Shown here: positions 10,145-19,900 of the stretch, piece by piece
Layout: every line of letters begins with the position of its first letter
How positions within the stretch are numbered: the first letter of the stretch is position 1
NCBI RefSeq assembly: GCF_004122735.1
Contig: NZ_SDIF01000005.1
Coordinates: 1 to 64,000 of the forward strand
Length of the DNA: 64,000 bases
Direction: 5' to 3'
From: Streptomyces sioyaensis
GTDB lineage: Bacteria > Actinomycetota > Actinomycetes > Streptomycetales > Streptomycetaceae
Notes under the pieces: generated by a model
Seen by the model: the letters and a program-made list of their open reading frames with translations, nothing else
The model's database searches: none
What the model was told of the DNA's origin: nothing
Position numbers and translations under genes: made by a program

Positions 10145-11122
10145 ATGACCACACCACCCGATGCAACGGCCGACACCCCGCCCGACATCTCATCCGACGC
10201 CCGTGAGCTGCGCCGATTCAACCGTTTCTGGGTCAACCTGATCTGCGCGCAGGACTACGGGCGACACCTCTACTCACCGTTCACCCACACCGAGGCCCGG
10301 GTCATGTACGAGCTCGCCCGCCGCCAGCGGGTGGAGTCCACGGACCTCCGGGTGTCCCTCTCGCTGGATGCCGGCTACCTCAGCAGGCTGCTGAGCAGGT
10401 TCGAGGACCGCCTGCTGATCACCCGCACCAGGTCCGAAGAGGATCGCCGCCGGCAGCGCATCATGCTGACCCCCCTCGGCTGGGAGGCGGCCGGGCTGCT
10501 GGAGGAGGGTTCCCAGGAAGCCGCGGGCACCCTGCTGACGGACCTCTCCGCGGCGGACCGGGCCCGCCTGCTGGAATCGATGCGGGCCATCCGCGTCCTG
10601 CTCGGCAAGGACACGGAGGATCTCGCCGACGCCGGGACGCCCCGGCTCACGCTGCGCACCTCGCGCCCCGGCGACCTGGGTTGGATGGTGGAGCGCAACG
10701 CCGCCCTCTATGCCGCCGAGTACGGCTTCGATCTGAGCTATGAGGCGCTGGTGGCCCGGATCGTGGCGGAGTACGCCGAGGACTTCGACCCGCAGTGGGA
10801 CCGCACCTGGATCGCGGAGCTGGGCGGGGAGCGGGTGGGCGCCGTGATGTGTGTACGGGACGGCCTGCCGGGCGTCGCCCGGCTGCGGCTGCTGCTGGTG
10901 GAGCCGAGCGCCCGAGGCCACGGCGTGGGCCGTCAACTCGTCGATTCCTGTGTGGAGTTCGCCCGGGAGGCCGGGTACGGCGAGATGGTGCTGTGGACCA
11001 ACTCCATACTCGACGCGGCCCGCGGCATCTACCAGCGGGCCGGATTCGAGCTGGTCTCCGAGTCGGCGCACCACAGCTTCGGTCAGGACCTGGTCGGACA
11101 GGACTGGCGACTGACGCTCTGA
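10145..11122 (+). CDS. MarR-family regulator fused to a GNAT acetyltransferase
   Basis: 325 residues in two domains. Residues 20-150 form a MarR winged helix (LSLDAGYLSRLLSRFEDRLL recognition region and wing RSEEDRRRQRIMLT). Residues 165-320 form a GNAT domain with the acetyl-CoA loop LLLVEPSARGHGVGRQLV. This fusion recurs in actinobacteria. Whether the GNAT half acetylates a small molecule or a protein, or only senses acetyl-CoA, is unknown. It is divergent from the sugar operon with an inverted repeat between, and 90 bp upstream of a second TIM-barrel isomerase on the same strand. Confidence 0.85.
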   Translation: MTTPPDATADTPPDISSDARELRRFNRFWVNLICAQDYGRHLYSPFTHTEARVMYELARRQRVESTDLRVSLSLDAGYLSRLLSRFEDRLLITRTRSEEDRRRQRIMLTPLGWEAAGLLEEGSQEAAGTLLTDLSAADRARLLESMRAIRVLLGKDTEDLADAGTPRLTLRTSRPGDLGWMVERNAALYAAEYGFDLSYEALVARIVAEYAEDFDPQWDRTWIAELGGERVGAVMCVRDGLPGVARLRLLLVEPSARGHGVGRQLVDSCVEFAREAGYGEMVLWTNSILDAARGIYQRAGFELVSESAHHSFGQDLVGQDWRLTL

Positions 11123-11212
11123 CGGCGGGCGAGGGGCGGGAACGGGCAGGAAGAGACGGGGAGGGGACGGGGAAGGACGGGGAGGACATCAGCGACCAGG
11201 AGGAGCGCAGGC

Positions 11213-12127
11213 ATGGTCAACACGGGCGGCACGGACGTCACGGACGGCTCCACCCCGGCGATGCGATTCGCCTTCTCGACCCTCGGTGTGCCGGGGATGC
11301 CGGTGGCGGAGGTGCTGCGGCTGGCGGCCGACACCGGGTATCAGGGGGTGGAACTGCGGGCTCATCCGGAGGAGCCGGTGCATCCGCTGCTCGGGACGCG
11401 GGAACGCGCCGCGGTGCGCGGCCAGTTCGCCGACGCCGGTGTCGAGATCCTGGCGGTGGCCGGATACGCGAGGGTCGCGGCCGCCCGGGACGCGGCGGGC
11501 GAGGAGGAGTTGGCACACGAGTTGAGCGAGCTGGTGCTGCTCGCGGCGGATCTGGGGGCGCCGTACGTCCGGGTCTTCCCCGGCGGGGGTGACCGCCCGG
11601 CGGCCGAGGCGGATGCGGACGCCGCCCGCCGGCTCGCCGCGGTGGCCCCGCTCGCCGCCGAACGGGGCGTCCGGGTCCTGCTGGAGACCCATGACTCCCA
11701 TCGCACGGGCGCGGACGCCGCCCGTGTTCTGGGCCCCGTGGGGCATCGTCAGATCGGGGCCCTCTGGGACGTGCTGCACAGCTGGCTCGGCGGCGAGGAG
11801 CCCGTCGACACCCATGCCGCACTCGCCCCGCATCTGGGCTATGTGCAGGTCAAGGATGTCGTCTCGGCCGAGGACTGCGCCCCGCTCCCGCTCGGTGCCG
11901 GCGTACTGCCGCTGGCGGACGTCCTGGGCACCCTCGCCCGGGACCCCGAGGACGCCCACGGCCCCGTGCCGACTCCCGAGGGCAGCTACGACCAGGGGGC
12001 GGGCGGCTGGCTCTGCTGGGAGTACGAGAAGCGCTGGTACCCCCAGGCAGCCGACCTCCCCGACCTGCTGACCCCGGGCCGCGCACACCTCCAGCGACTC
12101 CTCTCCGGGCCCACCGCCGACTCCTGA
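11213..12127 (+). CDS. Sugar phosphate isomerase/epimerase family protein
   Basis: 304 residues, TIM barrel of the xylose-isomerase-like superfamily. Ligand-bearing strands are visible: GYQGVELRAH, VRVLLETHDSH (Glu, His), IGALWDVLHSW (Asp, His) and the C-terminal GWLCWEYEKRW (Glu). ATG 11213 follows GGAGGAG with good spacing; the next in-frame ATG would drop 16 unconserved residues. It probably belongs to the same sugar metabolic module as the divergent operon, with the MarR-GNAT regulator between them. A hairpin terminator follows. Confidence 0.85.
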   Translation: MVNTGGTDVTDGSTPAMRFAFSTLGVPGMPVAEVLRLAADTGYQGVELRAHPEEPVHPLLGTRERAAVRGQFADAGVEILAVAGYARVAAARDAAGEEELAHELSELVLLAADLGAPYVRVFPGGGDRPAAEADADAARRLAAVAPLAAERGVRVLLETHDSHRTGADAARVLGPVGHRQIGALWDVLHSWLGGEEPVDTHAALAPHLGYVQVKDVVSAEDCAPLPLGAGVLPLADVLGTLARDPEDAHGPVPTPEGSYDQGAGGWLCWEYEKRWYPQAADLPDLLTPGRAHLQRLLSGPTADS

Positions 12128-12145
12128 CCCTGCCCGGCCGCGGGA

Positions 12146-12175
12146 GGGGGAGCGGCGGCGCGGCTCCGCTCCCCC
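12146..12175 (+). terminator. Hairpin terminator after the isomerase gene
   Basis: GGGGGAGCGG/CCGCTCCCCC, 10-bp stem with a 10-nt loop, 19 nt after the stop codon. The rest of the 265-bp gap to the next gene shows nothing else I can name. Confidence 0.6.
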
Positions 12176-12392
12176 CCCGGACGCGTAAGCCCCATCTCCC
12201 TTCTGGCCCGCGGCGTCCGGCACGCACTCCCCCACGCCTTAAGGGCGCGGGCTGGTCGGCGGGCGGCACGTGGGAATGGATTCTGCGGGCCGTCCAGGCC
12301 GATACGGACGCGCAAGGCCAGAGCTTGCGGGCAGGTGGCTCATCCAGCCAGCTGGTGGGCAATCGAGGAGGATCGACCTCGCGTCATTTGCC

Positions 12393-12701
12393 ATGACAAG
12401 AAGATAGCGGCAGGAATTGCGGCCATTTCCTTCACCAGTATGGGACTTCTGGGAGCGTCGGCAGCCCCCGCGCAAGCCGCCACAGGTCCACAGCTCCACA
12501 GCATTTCCGCGCCAGCCAAAGAGGTGGCTGCCGGCAAGTGGACCATTCGTAACTCATTTTTCGGAAAAGGACGGAAACAAGATCGTTGCCAGGAACCGGA
12601 CGGCCACCGGGGAAATGTTCAGGGTAGTATTCACAGAGCGTGAGGACAGTGCATCGAAGGACGGTCGCCCGGTGGGCGTGACCACGGCCTTCGTCGAATG
12701 A
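12393..12701 (+). pseudogene. Small secreted protein, reading frame broken by apparent indels
   Basis: Two frames each hold half of one plausible protein. A signal peptide (IAAGIAAISFTSMGLLGAS then an AxA cleavage region) runs in one frame up to WTIRNS. The C-terminal half, from EKDGNKIVARNRTATGEMF to the stop at 12701, runs in another. Removing one T from the TTTTT run near 12560 joins them cleanly. The 5' end is also odd: ATG 12393 reads Met-Thr-Arg-Arg then stops, and adding one A near 12404 would bring it into frame with the signal peptide. The function of the intact form is unknown; it would be about 100 residues. A young pseudogene or two assembly errors are both possible. Confidence 0.5.
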
Positions 12702-12722
12702 CCGGTCCGGCGAGGAGGGGCT

Positions 12723-13073
12723 GTGGACTACACGCCGCGTGGCGGCCTGGATCCCCACCAGTGGCTTGACCAATTCCAGCGATCCGCCGAATCCGCCGTG
12801 CGGAATGATCTGGCGGCGGAAGAAGACCGAGGCTCACTGCAGAACTTTGCCCTCGACCACCGGAACGACGGTATCTGGGTCATCGCCACGTTCTCCATGG
12901 AAAGCCACCCCGCGGTTACCTTTGCGTGGAGCCAGAGAGTGATGCCGGATCTGAGCACGGAGTGGGATCCGGAATTCGCCTCCACGCTTTTCGGTACGCA
13001 CCTCATCGAGTGGTTCCACACGGAGGCAAAAAAGAGGCTCCCGTCCGCCGATGGCATTATCCGGAACGAATAG
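12723..13073 (+). CDS. Hypothetical protein
   Basis: 116 residues, acidic, no signal peptide or membrane segment. It is rich in aromatic residues (HQWLDQFQ, IWVIATFSM, LIEWFHTEA), which suggests a small folded cytosolic protein. GTG 12723 has a strong GAGGAGGGG site. It follows the broken secreted-protein gene by 21 bp, so the two may have formed one unit. G+C is somewhat lower than in neighbouring genes, which fits acquired DNA. I recognise no family. Confidence 0.65.
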   Translation: MDYTPRGGLDPHQWLDQFQRSAESAVRNDLAAEEDRGSLQNFALDHRNDGIWVIATFSMESHPAVTFAWSQRVMPDLSTEWDPEFASTLFGTHLIEWFHTEAKKRLPSADGIIRNE

Positions 13074-13377
13074 GCGACCTCCCGGAACGAAAGCCAGGAT
13101 GCGCGCCGGCACAGGGCACAGCCGGCGGCTTTCCCGCCAGCCTGGACGCCTCCACCACACCGGAGGTCTTCGCCATTGGATCAAACCGAGTGACTGCTCA
13201 CCACGCTCGTGGTCAGTGCACCTGGCGCCTGACGCCCCATCACACATCCCCGGCCGCCCCGCAATCCCTGGGCGCCACCGCGGAAGGAGTCATTGACCGA
13301 CAATAGTTTTCCGGCTATCCGTGTCTCCTTGGAAGTTTCCTTCACAGAGCCGAGGAAGCCCTCCGGAAGGAGCGCAG
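13074..13377. other. Intergenic region, nothing recognised
   Basis: 304 bp before the GH3 gene. No hairpin, repeat or credible short gene was seen apart from the ribosome site GGAAGGAG at its right end. Confidence 0.5.
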
Positions 13378-15204
13378 ATGCACTCCAGACGTACCGTCCT
13401 GACCACCGCGGCCGCCGCGGCCGCCGCCGCTGCCGCGGGCGCCGCCCCCGCGCACGCCGCGGCGTCCCCCCAAGGGCACCAGCCCTCCTCCCCCGCCACC
13501 CGGGCCCGGCTGCGCCGCCTGATCTCCCGTATGACTCCGGAGGAAAAGGTCGGCCAGCTCTTCGTCATGCGGGTCTACGGGCATTCCGCCACCGACCCGG
13601 ACCCGGCCGATGTCGCCGCCAACCAGAAGGAGATCGGGGTCGCCAACGCCGCGGAGCTGATCGCCAAGTACCACGTCGGCGGCATCATCTACTTCGGCTG
13701 GGCGCACAACACCCGTGAACCGCATCAGATCGCCGACCTCTCCAACGGCATCCAGAAGGCCGCCGCCGCCCAGCGCGTGCCCGTGCCGCTGCTGATCTCC
13801 ACCGACCAGGAACACGGCATAGTGGCCCGGGTCGGCGCGCCCGCCACGCTGTTCCCCGGGGCGATGGCGCTGGGCGCGGGCCGCTCCCGCGACGATGCCC
13901 GTACGGCGGGCCGGATCGCCGGCGAGGAGTTGTTCGCGATGGGGATCCGGCAGGACTACGCGCCGGACGCCGACGTCAATGTCAACCCGGCCAACCCCGT
14001 CATCGGCGTCCGTTCCTTCGGGGCGGACCCGCAGGCCGTGGCCCGTATGGTCGCCGCCGAGGTGACGGGCTATCAGCGTGCCGGAGTCGCCGCCTGCGCC
14101 AAGCACTTCCCCGGTCACGGCGACACCGACACCGACAGCCATGTCGGGCTGCCGTACATCCACCACACGGCCGAGGAGTGGGAGCGGCTGGACGCGCCGC
14201 CGTTCAAGGCCGCGATCGCCGCCGGCATCGATTCGATCATGACGGCGCACATCGTGGTGCCCGCCTTCGACAAGAGCGAGGACCCGGCCACGCTCTCCCG
14301 GCCGATCCTCACCGGCATCCTGCGCGAACGCCTCGGCTACGACGGTGTGGTCGTGACCGACTCCCTCGGCATGGAGGGCGTACGGGTGAAGTACGGCGAC
14401 GCCCGGGTGCCGGTGCTGGCCCTCAAGGCCGGTGTCGACCAGCTGCTGAACCCGCCGGACCTGTCCGTCGCGCACGCCGCCGTCCTCAAGGCGCTCGCGG
14501 ACGGTGAGCTGTCCGAGCGGGACCTCGACGCGAAGCTGATGCGCATCCTGCTGCTCAAGGACCGGCGCGGGCTCTTCACGAACCCCTACACCACCCACCG
14601 GGCGGTGGACCGGGCCGTCGGCACCCGCAGCCATCTCGCCACCGCGGACCGGATCGCGGACCGCACCACCACCCTGCTGCGCAACGACGCCGGGATCCTG
14701 CCGCTGTCCCGGCGCCGGGAGCGCAGGGTGCTGGTGGTGGGCTTCGACGCGGCCGCGCCGTCCGGCACCGGCGGCCCGCCCACCACGGTCCTGGCGAAGA
14801 CCTTCACCGAGCTCGGCTTCACCGCCACCGCGCTGTCCACCGGCCTGTCGCCGGGCCGGCAGCAGATCGACGAGGCGGTGGCGGCGCTCACCGCGCGGGA
14901 CGCGGTGGTGGTGGCCACCTACAACGTGACCGCGGACTCGCCCCAGCGGAAGCTGGTCGCCGCGCTGCTGGCCACGGGTAAGCCGGTGGTGCAGCTGGCG
15001 GTCCGCAATCCCTACGACATCGCCCAGTTGGCCGGGGTGAAGGCGGCGCTGGCGAGCTACTCCTGGACGGACGTGGAGCTGCGGGCGGCGGCCCGGGTGA
15101 TCGCCGGCCGGCGGAACCCGGCAGGCAGGCTGCCCGTCCCGATAATGCGCGCCGACACCCCGACCACGGCGCTCTACCGGATCGGCCACGGCCTGTCGTA
15201 CTGA
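13378..15204 (+). CDS. Secreted glycoside hydrolase family 3, beta-N-acetylglucosaminidase type
   Basis: 608 residues. A twin-arginine-like signal (SRRTVLT followed by a long Ala run) predicts Tat export. The GH3 domain carries the NagZ-type KHFPGHGDTDTDSH motif, whose His/Asp dyad is typical of the N-acetylglucosaminidases, and the nucleophile Asp in VVVTDSLGMEGV. A C-terminal alpha/beta sandwich follows (VLVVGFDAAAPSGTGGP onward). It should release N-acetylglucosamine from chitin or peptidoglycan fragments outside the cell. ATG 13378 is chosen for GGAAGGAG upstream and the Tat motif. Related amino-sugar genes lie further right (GH20, glmS, GH18). Confidence 0.88.
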   Translation: MHSRRTVLTTAAAAAAAAAAGAAPAHAAASPQGHQPSSPATRARLRRLISRMTPEEKVGQLFVMRVYGHSATDPDPADVAANQKEIGVANAAELIAKYHVGGIIYFGWAHNTREPHQIADLSNGIQKAAAAQRVPVPLLISTDQEHGIVARVGAPATLFPGAMALGAGRSRDDARTAGRIAGEELFAMGIRQDYAPDADVNVNPANPVIGVRSFGADPQAVARMVAAEVTGYQRAGVAACAKHFPGHGDTDTDSHVGLPYIHHTAEEWERLDAPPFKAAIAAGIDSIMTAHIVVPAFDKSEDPATLSRPILTGILRERLGYDGVVVTDSLGMEGVRVKYGDARVPVLALKAGVDQLLNPPDLSVAHAAVLKALADGELSERDLDAKLMRILLLKDRRGLFTNPYTTHRAVDRAVGTRSHLATADRIADRTTTLLRNDAGILPLSRRRERRVLVVGFDAAAPSGTGGPPTTVLAKTFTELGFTATALSTGLSPGRQQIDEAVAALTARDAVVVATYNVTADSPQRKLVAALLATGKPVVQLAVRNPYDIAQLAGVKAALASYSWTDVELRAAARVIAGRRNPAGRLPVPIMRADTPTTALYRIGHGLSY

Positions 15205-15220
15205 GCGGGACCGGGAGCGG

Positions 15221-15287
15221 GACACGGACCGGAGGTCGGGACACGGACCGGAGGTCGGGACACGGACCGGAGGTCGGGACACGGACC
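15221..15287. repeat. Tandem 19-bp repeat, about 3.5 copies
   Basis: GACACGGACCGGAGGTCGG is repeated perfectly at 15221, 15240 and 15259, with a partial fourth copy running into the terminator arm. Confidence 0.85.
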
Positions 15288-15325
15288 CGGCGCGCCCTCC
15301 CTCACGGGAAGAGCGCGCCGGGTCC
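15283..15325. terminator. Bidirectional terminator between GH3 and aminopeptidase genes
   Basis: Perfect 13-bp arms GGACCCGGCGCGC/GCGCGCCGGGTCC with a 17-nt loop in the gap between two convergent genes. Confidence 0.8.
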
Positions 15326-15419
15326 GCGGTGCCGGAAGCCCGCGGCCCATGGTCCAGCGGGCCGCGAGTTCCGCGGCCCAGCGGGCCGGGGGTCGTGCTG
15401 CCCTGCTGCATCTACGGCC

Positions 15420-16838
15420 CTACGGCCGCAGCAGCGGCATCCGCCGGATCTCCTGCCTGTCCAGCTGCTTGTTGTACGGCGCCAGCGGCTTGGCCTCGCC
15501 GCCCGGGGCCGGGACGCCGGCCCAGTCGAGAAGTTCGGCGGTGGCCTTGGTGCGGTCGGCTTCCTTCAGCTTGGCGATGTTCGAGCCGTGGTTGCCGCCG
15601 GGCACGGTGAAGACGTACGAGTCCCGGGCGCCCCGGCCGAGCTCGAAGTGCTCCGAACTCCACGGGTCGTACTGGCCGTTGACGAACATCATCCGGTTCG
15701 CGTGGTGGCGCACCCAGTGATCGATGTCGGGCATCGCGCGCCGGTCGAAGCGCATCGGGATGTCCTTGGGCACGAACGACCGCGAGTTGTTGATGCCGGG
15801 GTACTTGAGCAGGCCGGCCAGGTTCGGGTAGGCGTAGCCGGGCTCCCCCAGCTGGGTGCCGGCCTGGTAGTAGTACGGCGTGTACGGCTCCATGCCCTGG
15901 TCGGTGTAGCTGTCGAAGCCGCCGACCTTGTCCATCCACGCCCACAGCCCGTCCGTGGAGACGGTCGGCTTGGGGACCTCGGCACAGGCGGTCTCGGCCG
16001 GCTGGTACTGCCAGAATCCGAAGACCAGGTCCGTGACCATGACCTCGTAGGCCCGGTCGGCGCTGCCGACGGTCTTGAAGGTCTGCTTCTGCTTGTCGGC
16101 CCAGTCCTGGAAGCGGCCGACCATCTCCTTGCGGCGCAGCAGGGCCTCGCGCTCGATGGCGGCGAGGTCGGCGCGGCACTGCGCGGTCCCGACGGTCTTG
16201 AAGAACCGGTCGTACGCGGAGTCCTCGTCGTTGCGTACGTCGTTGGGCGCGACGTAGGCGACGGTGCCGTTCATGTCGTGCGGGAAGAAGCGCCGGTAGT
16301 AGGTGGCCGTCATGCCGCCCTTGCTGCCGCCGGTGTCGATCCAGTTCTTCCGGTAGATACGGTGCAGCGCCTGGAAGATGCGGTGCTGGTCGTCGGCGGC
16401 CTGCCGGATGTTCAGCTTCTTCCAGTCCGTGGGAGTGGGCCGCGACGGGGTGAAGTAGCGGTACTCCAGGGAGACTTGATTGCCGTCGATGATCTTGGTG
16501 GGTTCGCTGCGGGACGGCGTGGTGTTGACGTTGTAGCCGGAGGTGAAGAACACCGTCGGGCGGTCGACCGACTTGTGCAGCAGGGTCAGCCGCTGCTGGA
16601 ACGTCCCCTTCGACGGGTGCCGGTGGTCAATCGGCTGGGTGTAGTTCAGGACGAAGTAGCGGTAGCCGTCCACCGGCTTCTCTTCGATGAGGCTCATGCC
16701 CGGGATCGCCAGGATCCGGTCCTTGATGTCCTCGGTCTTCGGCTCGGCGGCGGTGGCCGCCCCTGCCGACACGCTGCCGCCGCCCACCGTGCCTATGAGC
16801 ACGGCGAGTGACAGCAGCCATCTGGTGGCCTTGCGCAT
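15420..16838 (-). CDS. Secreted tripeptidyl/prolyl aminopeptidase, peptidase family S37
   Basis: 472 residues with a Sec signal peptide (residues 1-31, ending AATAA). The sequence matches the Streptomyces PS-10 type (S37): nucleophile Ser172 in GGSKGGM, a likely Asp in NGQYDPWSSEHF and a His in PGGNHGSNI. The family removes tripeptides or N-terminal residues from extracellular peptides and helps degrade protease inhibitors and propeptides during growth. The gene stands alone, convergent with GH3, with a shared terminator. ATG 16838 follows AAGGGGAGG. Confidence 0.88.
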   Translation of the reverse strand: MRKATRWLLSLAVLIGTVGGGSVSAGAATAAEPKTEDIKDRILAIPGMSLIEEKPVDGYRYFVLNYTQPIDHRHPSKGTFQQRLTLLHKSVDRPTVFFTSGYNVNTTPSRSEPTKIIDGNQVSLEYRYFTPSRPTPTDWKKLNIRQAADDQHRIFQALHRIYRKNWIDTGGSKGGMTATYYRRFFPHDMNGTVAYVAPNDVRNDEDSAYDRFFKTVGTAQCRADLAAIEREALLRRKEMVGRFQDWADKQKQTFKTVGSADRAYEVMVTDLVFGFWQYQPAETACAEVPKPTVSTDGLWAWMDKVGGFDSYTDQGMEPYTPYYYQAGTQLGEPGYAYPNLAGLLKYPGINNSRSFVPKDIPMRFDRRAMPDIDHWVRHHANRMMFVNGQYDPWSSEHFELGRGARDSYVFTVPGGNHGSNIAKLKEADRTKATAELLDWAGVPAPGGEAKPLAPYNKQLDRQEIRRMPLLRP

Positions 16839-16995
16839 GCACCCTCCCCTTGGGATAGCAAAGGTCGGGCTGAACCTATCGGCGCATGTCGGGTGCCACC
16901 AGCCCTCGGAGCCATCCGGCGGATCGTCCGGACGGCCGCCGGGGCGGGCAGCGGACGGTCCGGGTGCCGCTCACCGGACGGCGCGGTCCCCGGCC

Positions 16996-19900
16996 TCAGG
17001 CCGCGAGTTCCTCCTCCTCGCCGGTGAAGGTGCGCCACAGCTCCGCGTAACGGCCGTCGTGAGCCAGGAGCTGGGCATGGGTGCCGTCCTCGGCTATCCG
17101 GCCGCGGTCGAGCACCACCACGCGGTCCGCGCGGGCCGCGGTGGTCAGACGGTGGGCGACGATGAGGGTGGTGCGGCCGCGGGCGGACGGGCCGTCACCC
17201 GAGCGGGCGGAGTCCAGCGCGCGCAGCCGGTCGGTGGCCTGATTGACGACCGCTTCGGTGGCGAGGTCCAGCGCCGCGGTGGCCTCGTCGAGCAGCAGCA
17301 CGTCCGGGTCGACGAGTTCGGCGCGGGCCAGCGCCAGCAGCTGGCGCTGGCCGGCGGAGAGGTTGCGGCCGCGCTCGGCGACCTCGTGGAGGTAGCCGCC
17401 GTCGAGGGTGGCGATCATGGCGTGCGCGCCGACGGCCCGGGCGGCGGCCTCCACCTCGGCGTCGGTGGCGTCCGGGCGGCCGTAGGCGATGGCGTCGCGG
17501 ACCGTGCCGGCGAAGAGGTAGGACTCCTGGGGGACCACTCCCAGGCGGCGGCGATAGTCCGTCAGATCCAGCTCGCGCAGGTCCGTGCCGTCGATCCGGA
17601 CGGCTCCCGCGGAGGGGTCGTAGAACCGCGCGACCAGCTTGACCAGGGTGGACTTGCCGGCGCCGGTCTCGCCGACGAAGGCCACGGTCTGGCCGGCCGG
17701 GATGGTCAGGTCGACGCCGGCCAGCGCCGGCTCCTCGCCGCCGCCGTAGTGGAAGTGGACGTCGTCGAAGGTGATCTCGCCGCGCAGCGCGGGCACCTCG
17801 CGGGGCCGCTCGGCGGCGGGCGATTGGGGCCTCCCCTGCTCGAACGAAGTTGAGAGCTTGGGGAACGTCGGCTCGCGCAGCAGCTGCTGGATGCGGCCGA
17901 GCGAGACGGACGCCTGCTGGTAGCCGTCGAAGACCTGGGAGAGCTGCTGGACGGGGGCGAAGAACAGGTCGATGTAGAGGAGGTAGGCGACCAGCGCACC
18001 GGCCGTGAGGGTGTGGTTGCCGACCCGGTCGGCGCCGACGATCAGCACCAGCGCGGCCGCCACGGACGACAGCAGCTGGACGAACGGGAAGTAGACCGAG
18101 ATCAGGAACTGGCCGCGGACCCGGGCCCGTCGGTAGGCGTCGCTGCGGGCGGTGAACCGCTCCTCGCCGCTGTGCTCGCGCCGGAACGCCTGGACGATCC
18201 GCAGTCCGGCCACGCTCTCCTGGAGGTCGCCGTTGACGACGCTGATCCGCTCGCGGGCCAGCTCGTACGCCTTGACGCTCTGCTTGCGGAAGAAGTACGT
18301 GCCGATGATCAGCGGCGGGAGGGTGGCGAAGACGACCAGGGCCAGCTGGACGTCGATGGCCAGCAGCGCGACGAGTATGCCGAAGAAGGTGAGCACCGAG
18401 ACCAGGGCGGTGACCAGGCCGGTCTGCAGGAAGGTCGACAAGGCGTCGACGTCGGTGGTCATCCTGGTCATGATCTTGCCGGTCAGCTCGCGCTCGTAGT
18501 AGTCGAGCCCGAGGCGCTGGAGCTGCGCGAAGATCTTGAGGCGCAGGGAGTAGAGGACCCGTTCGCCGGTGCGGCCGGTCATGCGGTTGCCGCCGATCTG
18601 CGCGGCCCACTGGGCGAGGACCACGAGCAGGGCGACCGCGGCGGCCGTCCAGACGCCGATCAGCGCACCGCGCCGGACGCCCTCGTCGATGCCCTGCCGG
18701 ATCAGCACCGGCAGCAGCAGCCCGGCGACGGCGTCCACGGCGACCAGCGCCAGCGCGAACCCCAGCGGCCGGCCGAAGCCGTGCAGCAGTCGCCGCAGGC
18801 CGTAGGAGTGCTCGGGGCGCAGGGCCCGTTCCTCGTCGATGTCGGGGGTGTCGGTGGCCGGCGGCAGGGCGGCGACCTGGGCGAGCAGCTCGGGCGAGGA
18901 CGGGAGCGGGGCCATCCCCGCGCCCATGCCGGGCCCGGCGCCGGCCGCCGCGCGGGCCGTCGTCCCGGCCGCGCCCGCCTCGGCCTCCTGCTCGCGGCGG
19001 ACCCACAGTTCGGGGGTGATCGTGCCGGCCGCACCGTCCGCCGCTCCGTCGGGCTCGGCGGCATCCGGCCCCCACTGCGGCAGGCCGTCCGCGGCGAATG
19101 CGGCGTCGAGGGCGCCCGCCAGCTCGCCCGCGGGGTCGTGCTCGACGCCGCCCAGCTCCTCCGGGTCGGTCAGCAGCCTGCGGTAGAGCGCACAGCGGCT
19201 CTCCAGCTCCTCCTGGGTGCCGACGTCGACCAGCCGTCCCCCGTCGAGGACGGCGACCCGGTCGGCGAGCGCCAGGGTGGAGGCGCGGTGGGCGATCAGC
19301 AGGGTCGTACGGTCCGCCATGACGCCGCGCAGCGCCTCGTGGATCTCGTGCTCGACCCGGGCGTCCACCGCCGAGGTGGCGTCGTCCAGGATCAGCAGCC
19401 GGGGGTCGGTGAGCAGGGCGCGGGCCAGGGCGACGCGCTGTCGCTGGCCGCCGGACAGGGTCAGGCCCTGCTCGCCGACCTTGGTGTCATAGCCCTGGGG
19501 GAGCGCGGAGATGAAGTCGTCGGCCTGGGCGGCGCGGGCCGCGGCACGCACCTGCGCGTCGGTGGCCTCCGGGTGGCCGTAGGCGATGTTGTCGCGTACG
19601 GAGTCGGAGAACAGGAAGCTGCTCTCGGGGACCAGCCCGATGGCGCCGCGCAGCGACGCAAGGGTCAGCTCGCGTACGTCGTGGCCGCCGATCAGGACGC
19701 GGCCCTCGGTGGCGTCGTAGAAGCGGGGCAACAGCAGCGAGACGGTGGATTTGCCGCTGCCGGACGTGCCGACCACGGCGACGGTCTCGCCGGCCTCGAT
19801 GCGCAGCGAGAACGCGTCGAGAACGGGGGGAACGGGGCGGACGAGGCCTTCCGCGGGCTCCCCGTCGGCATCGTCGGCACTGTCGTCACTGCGATGCGGC

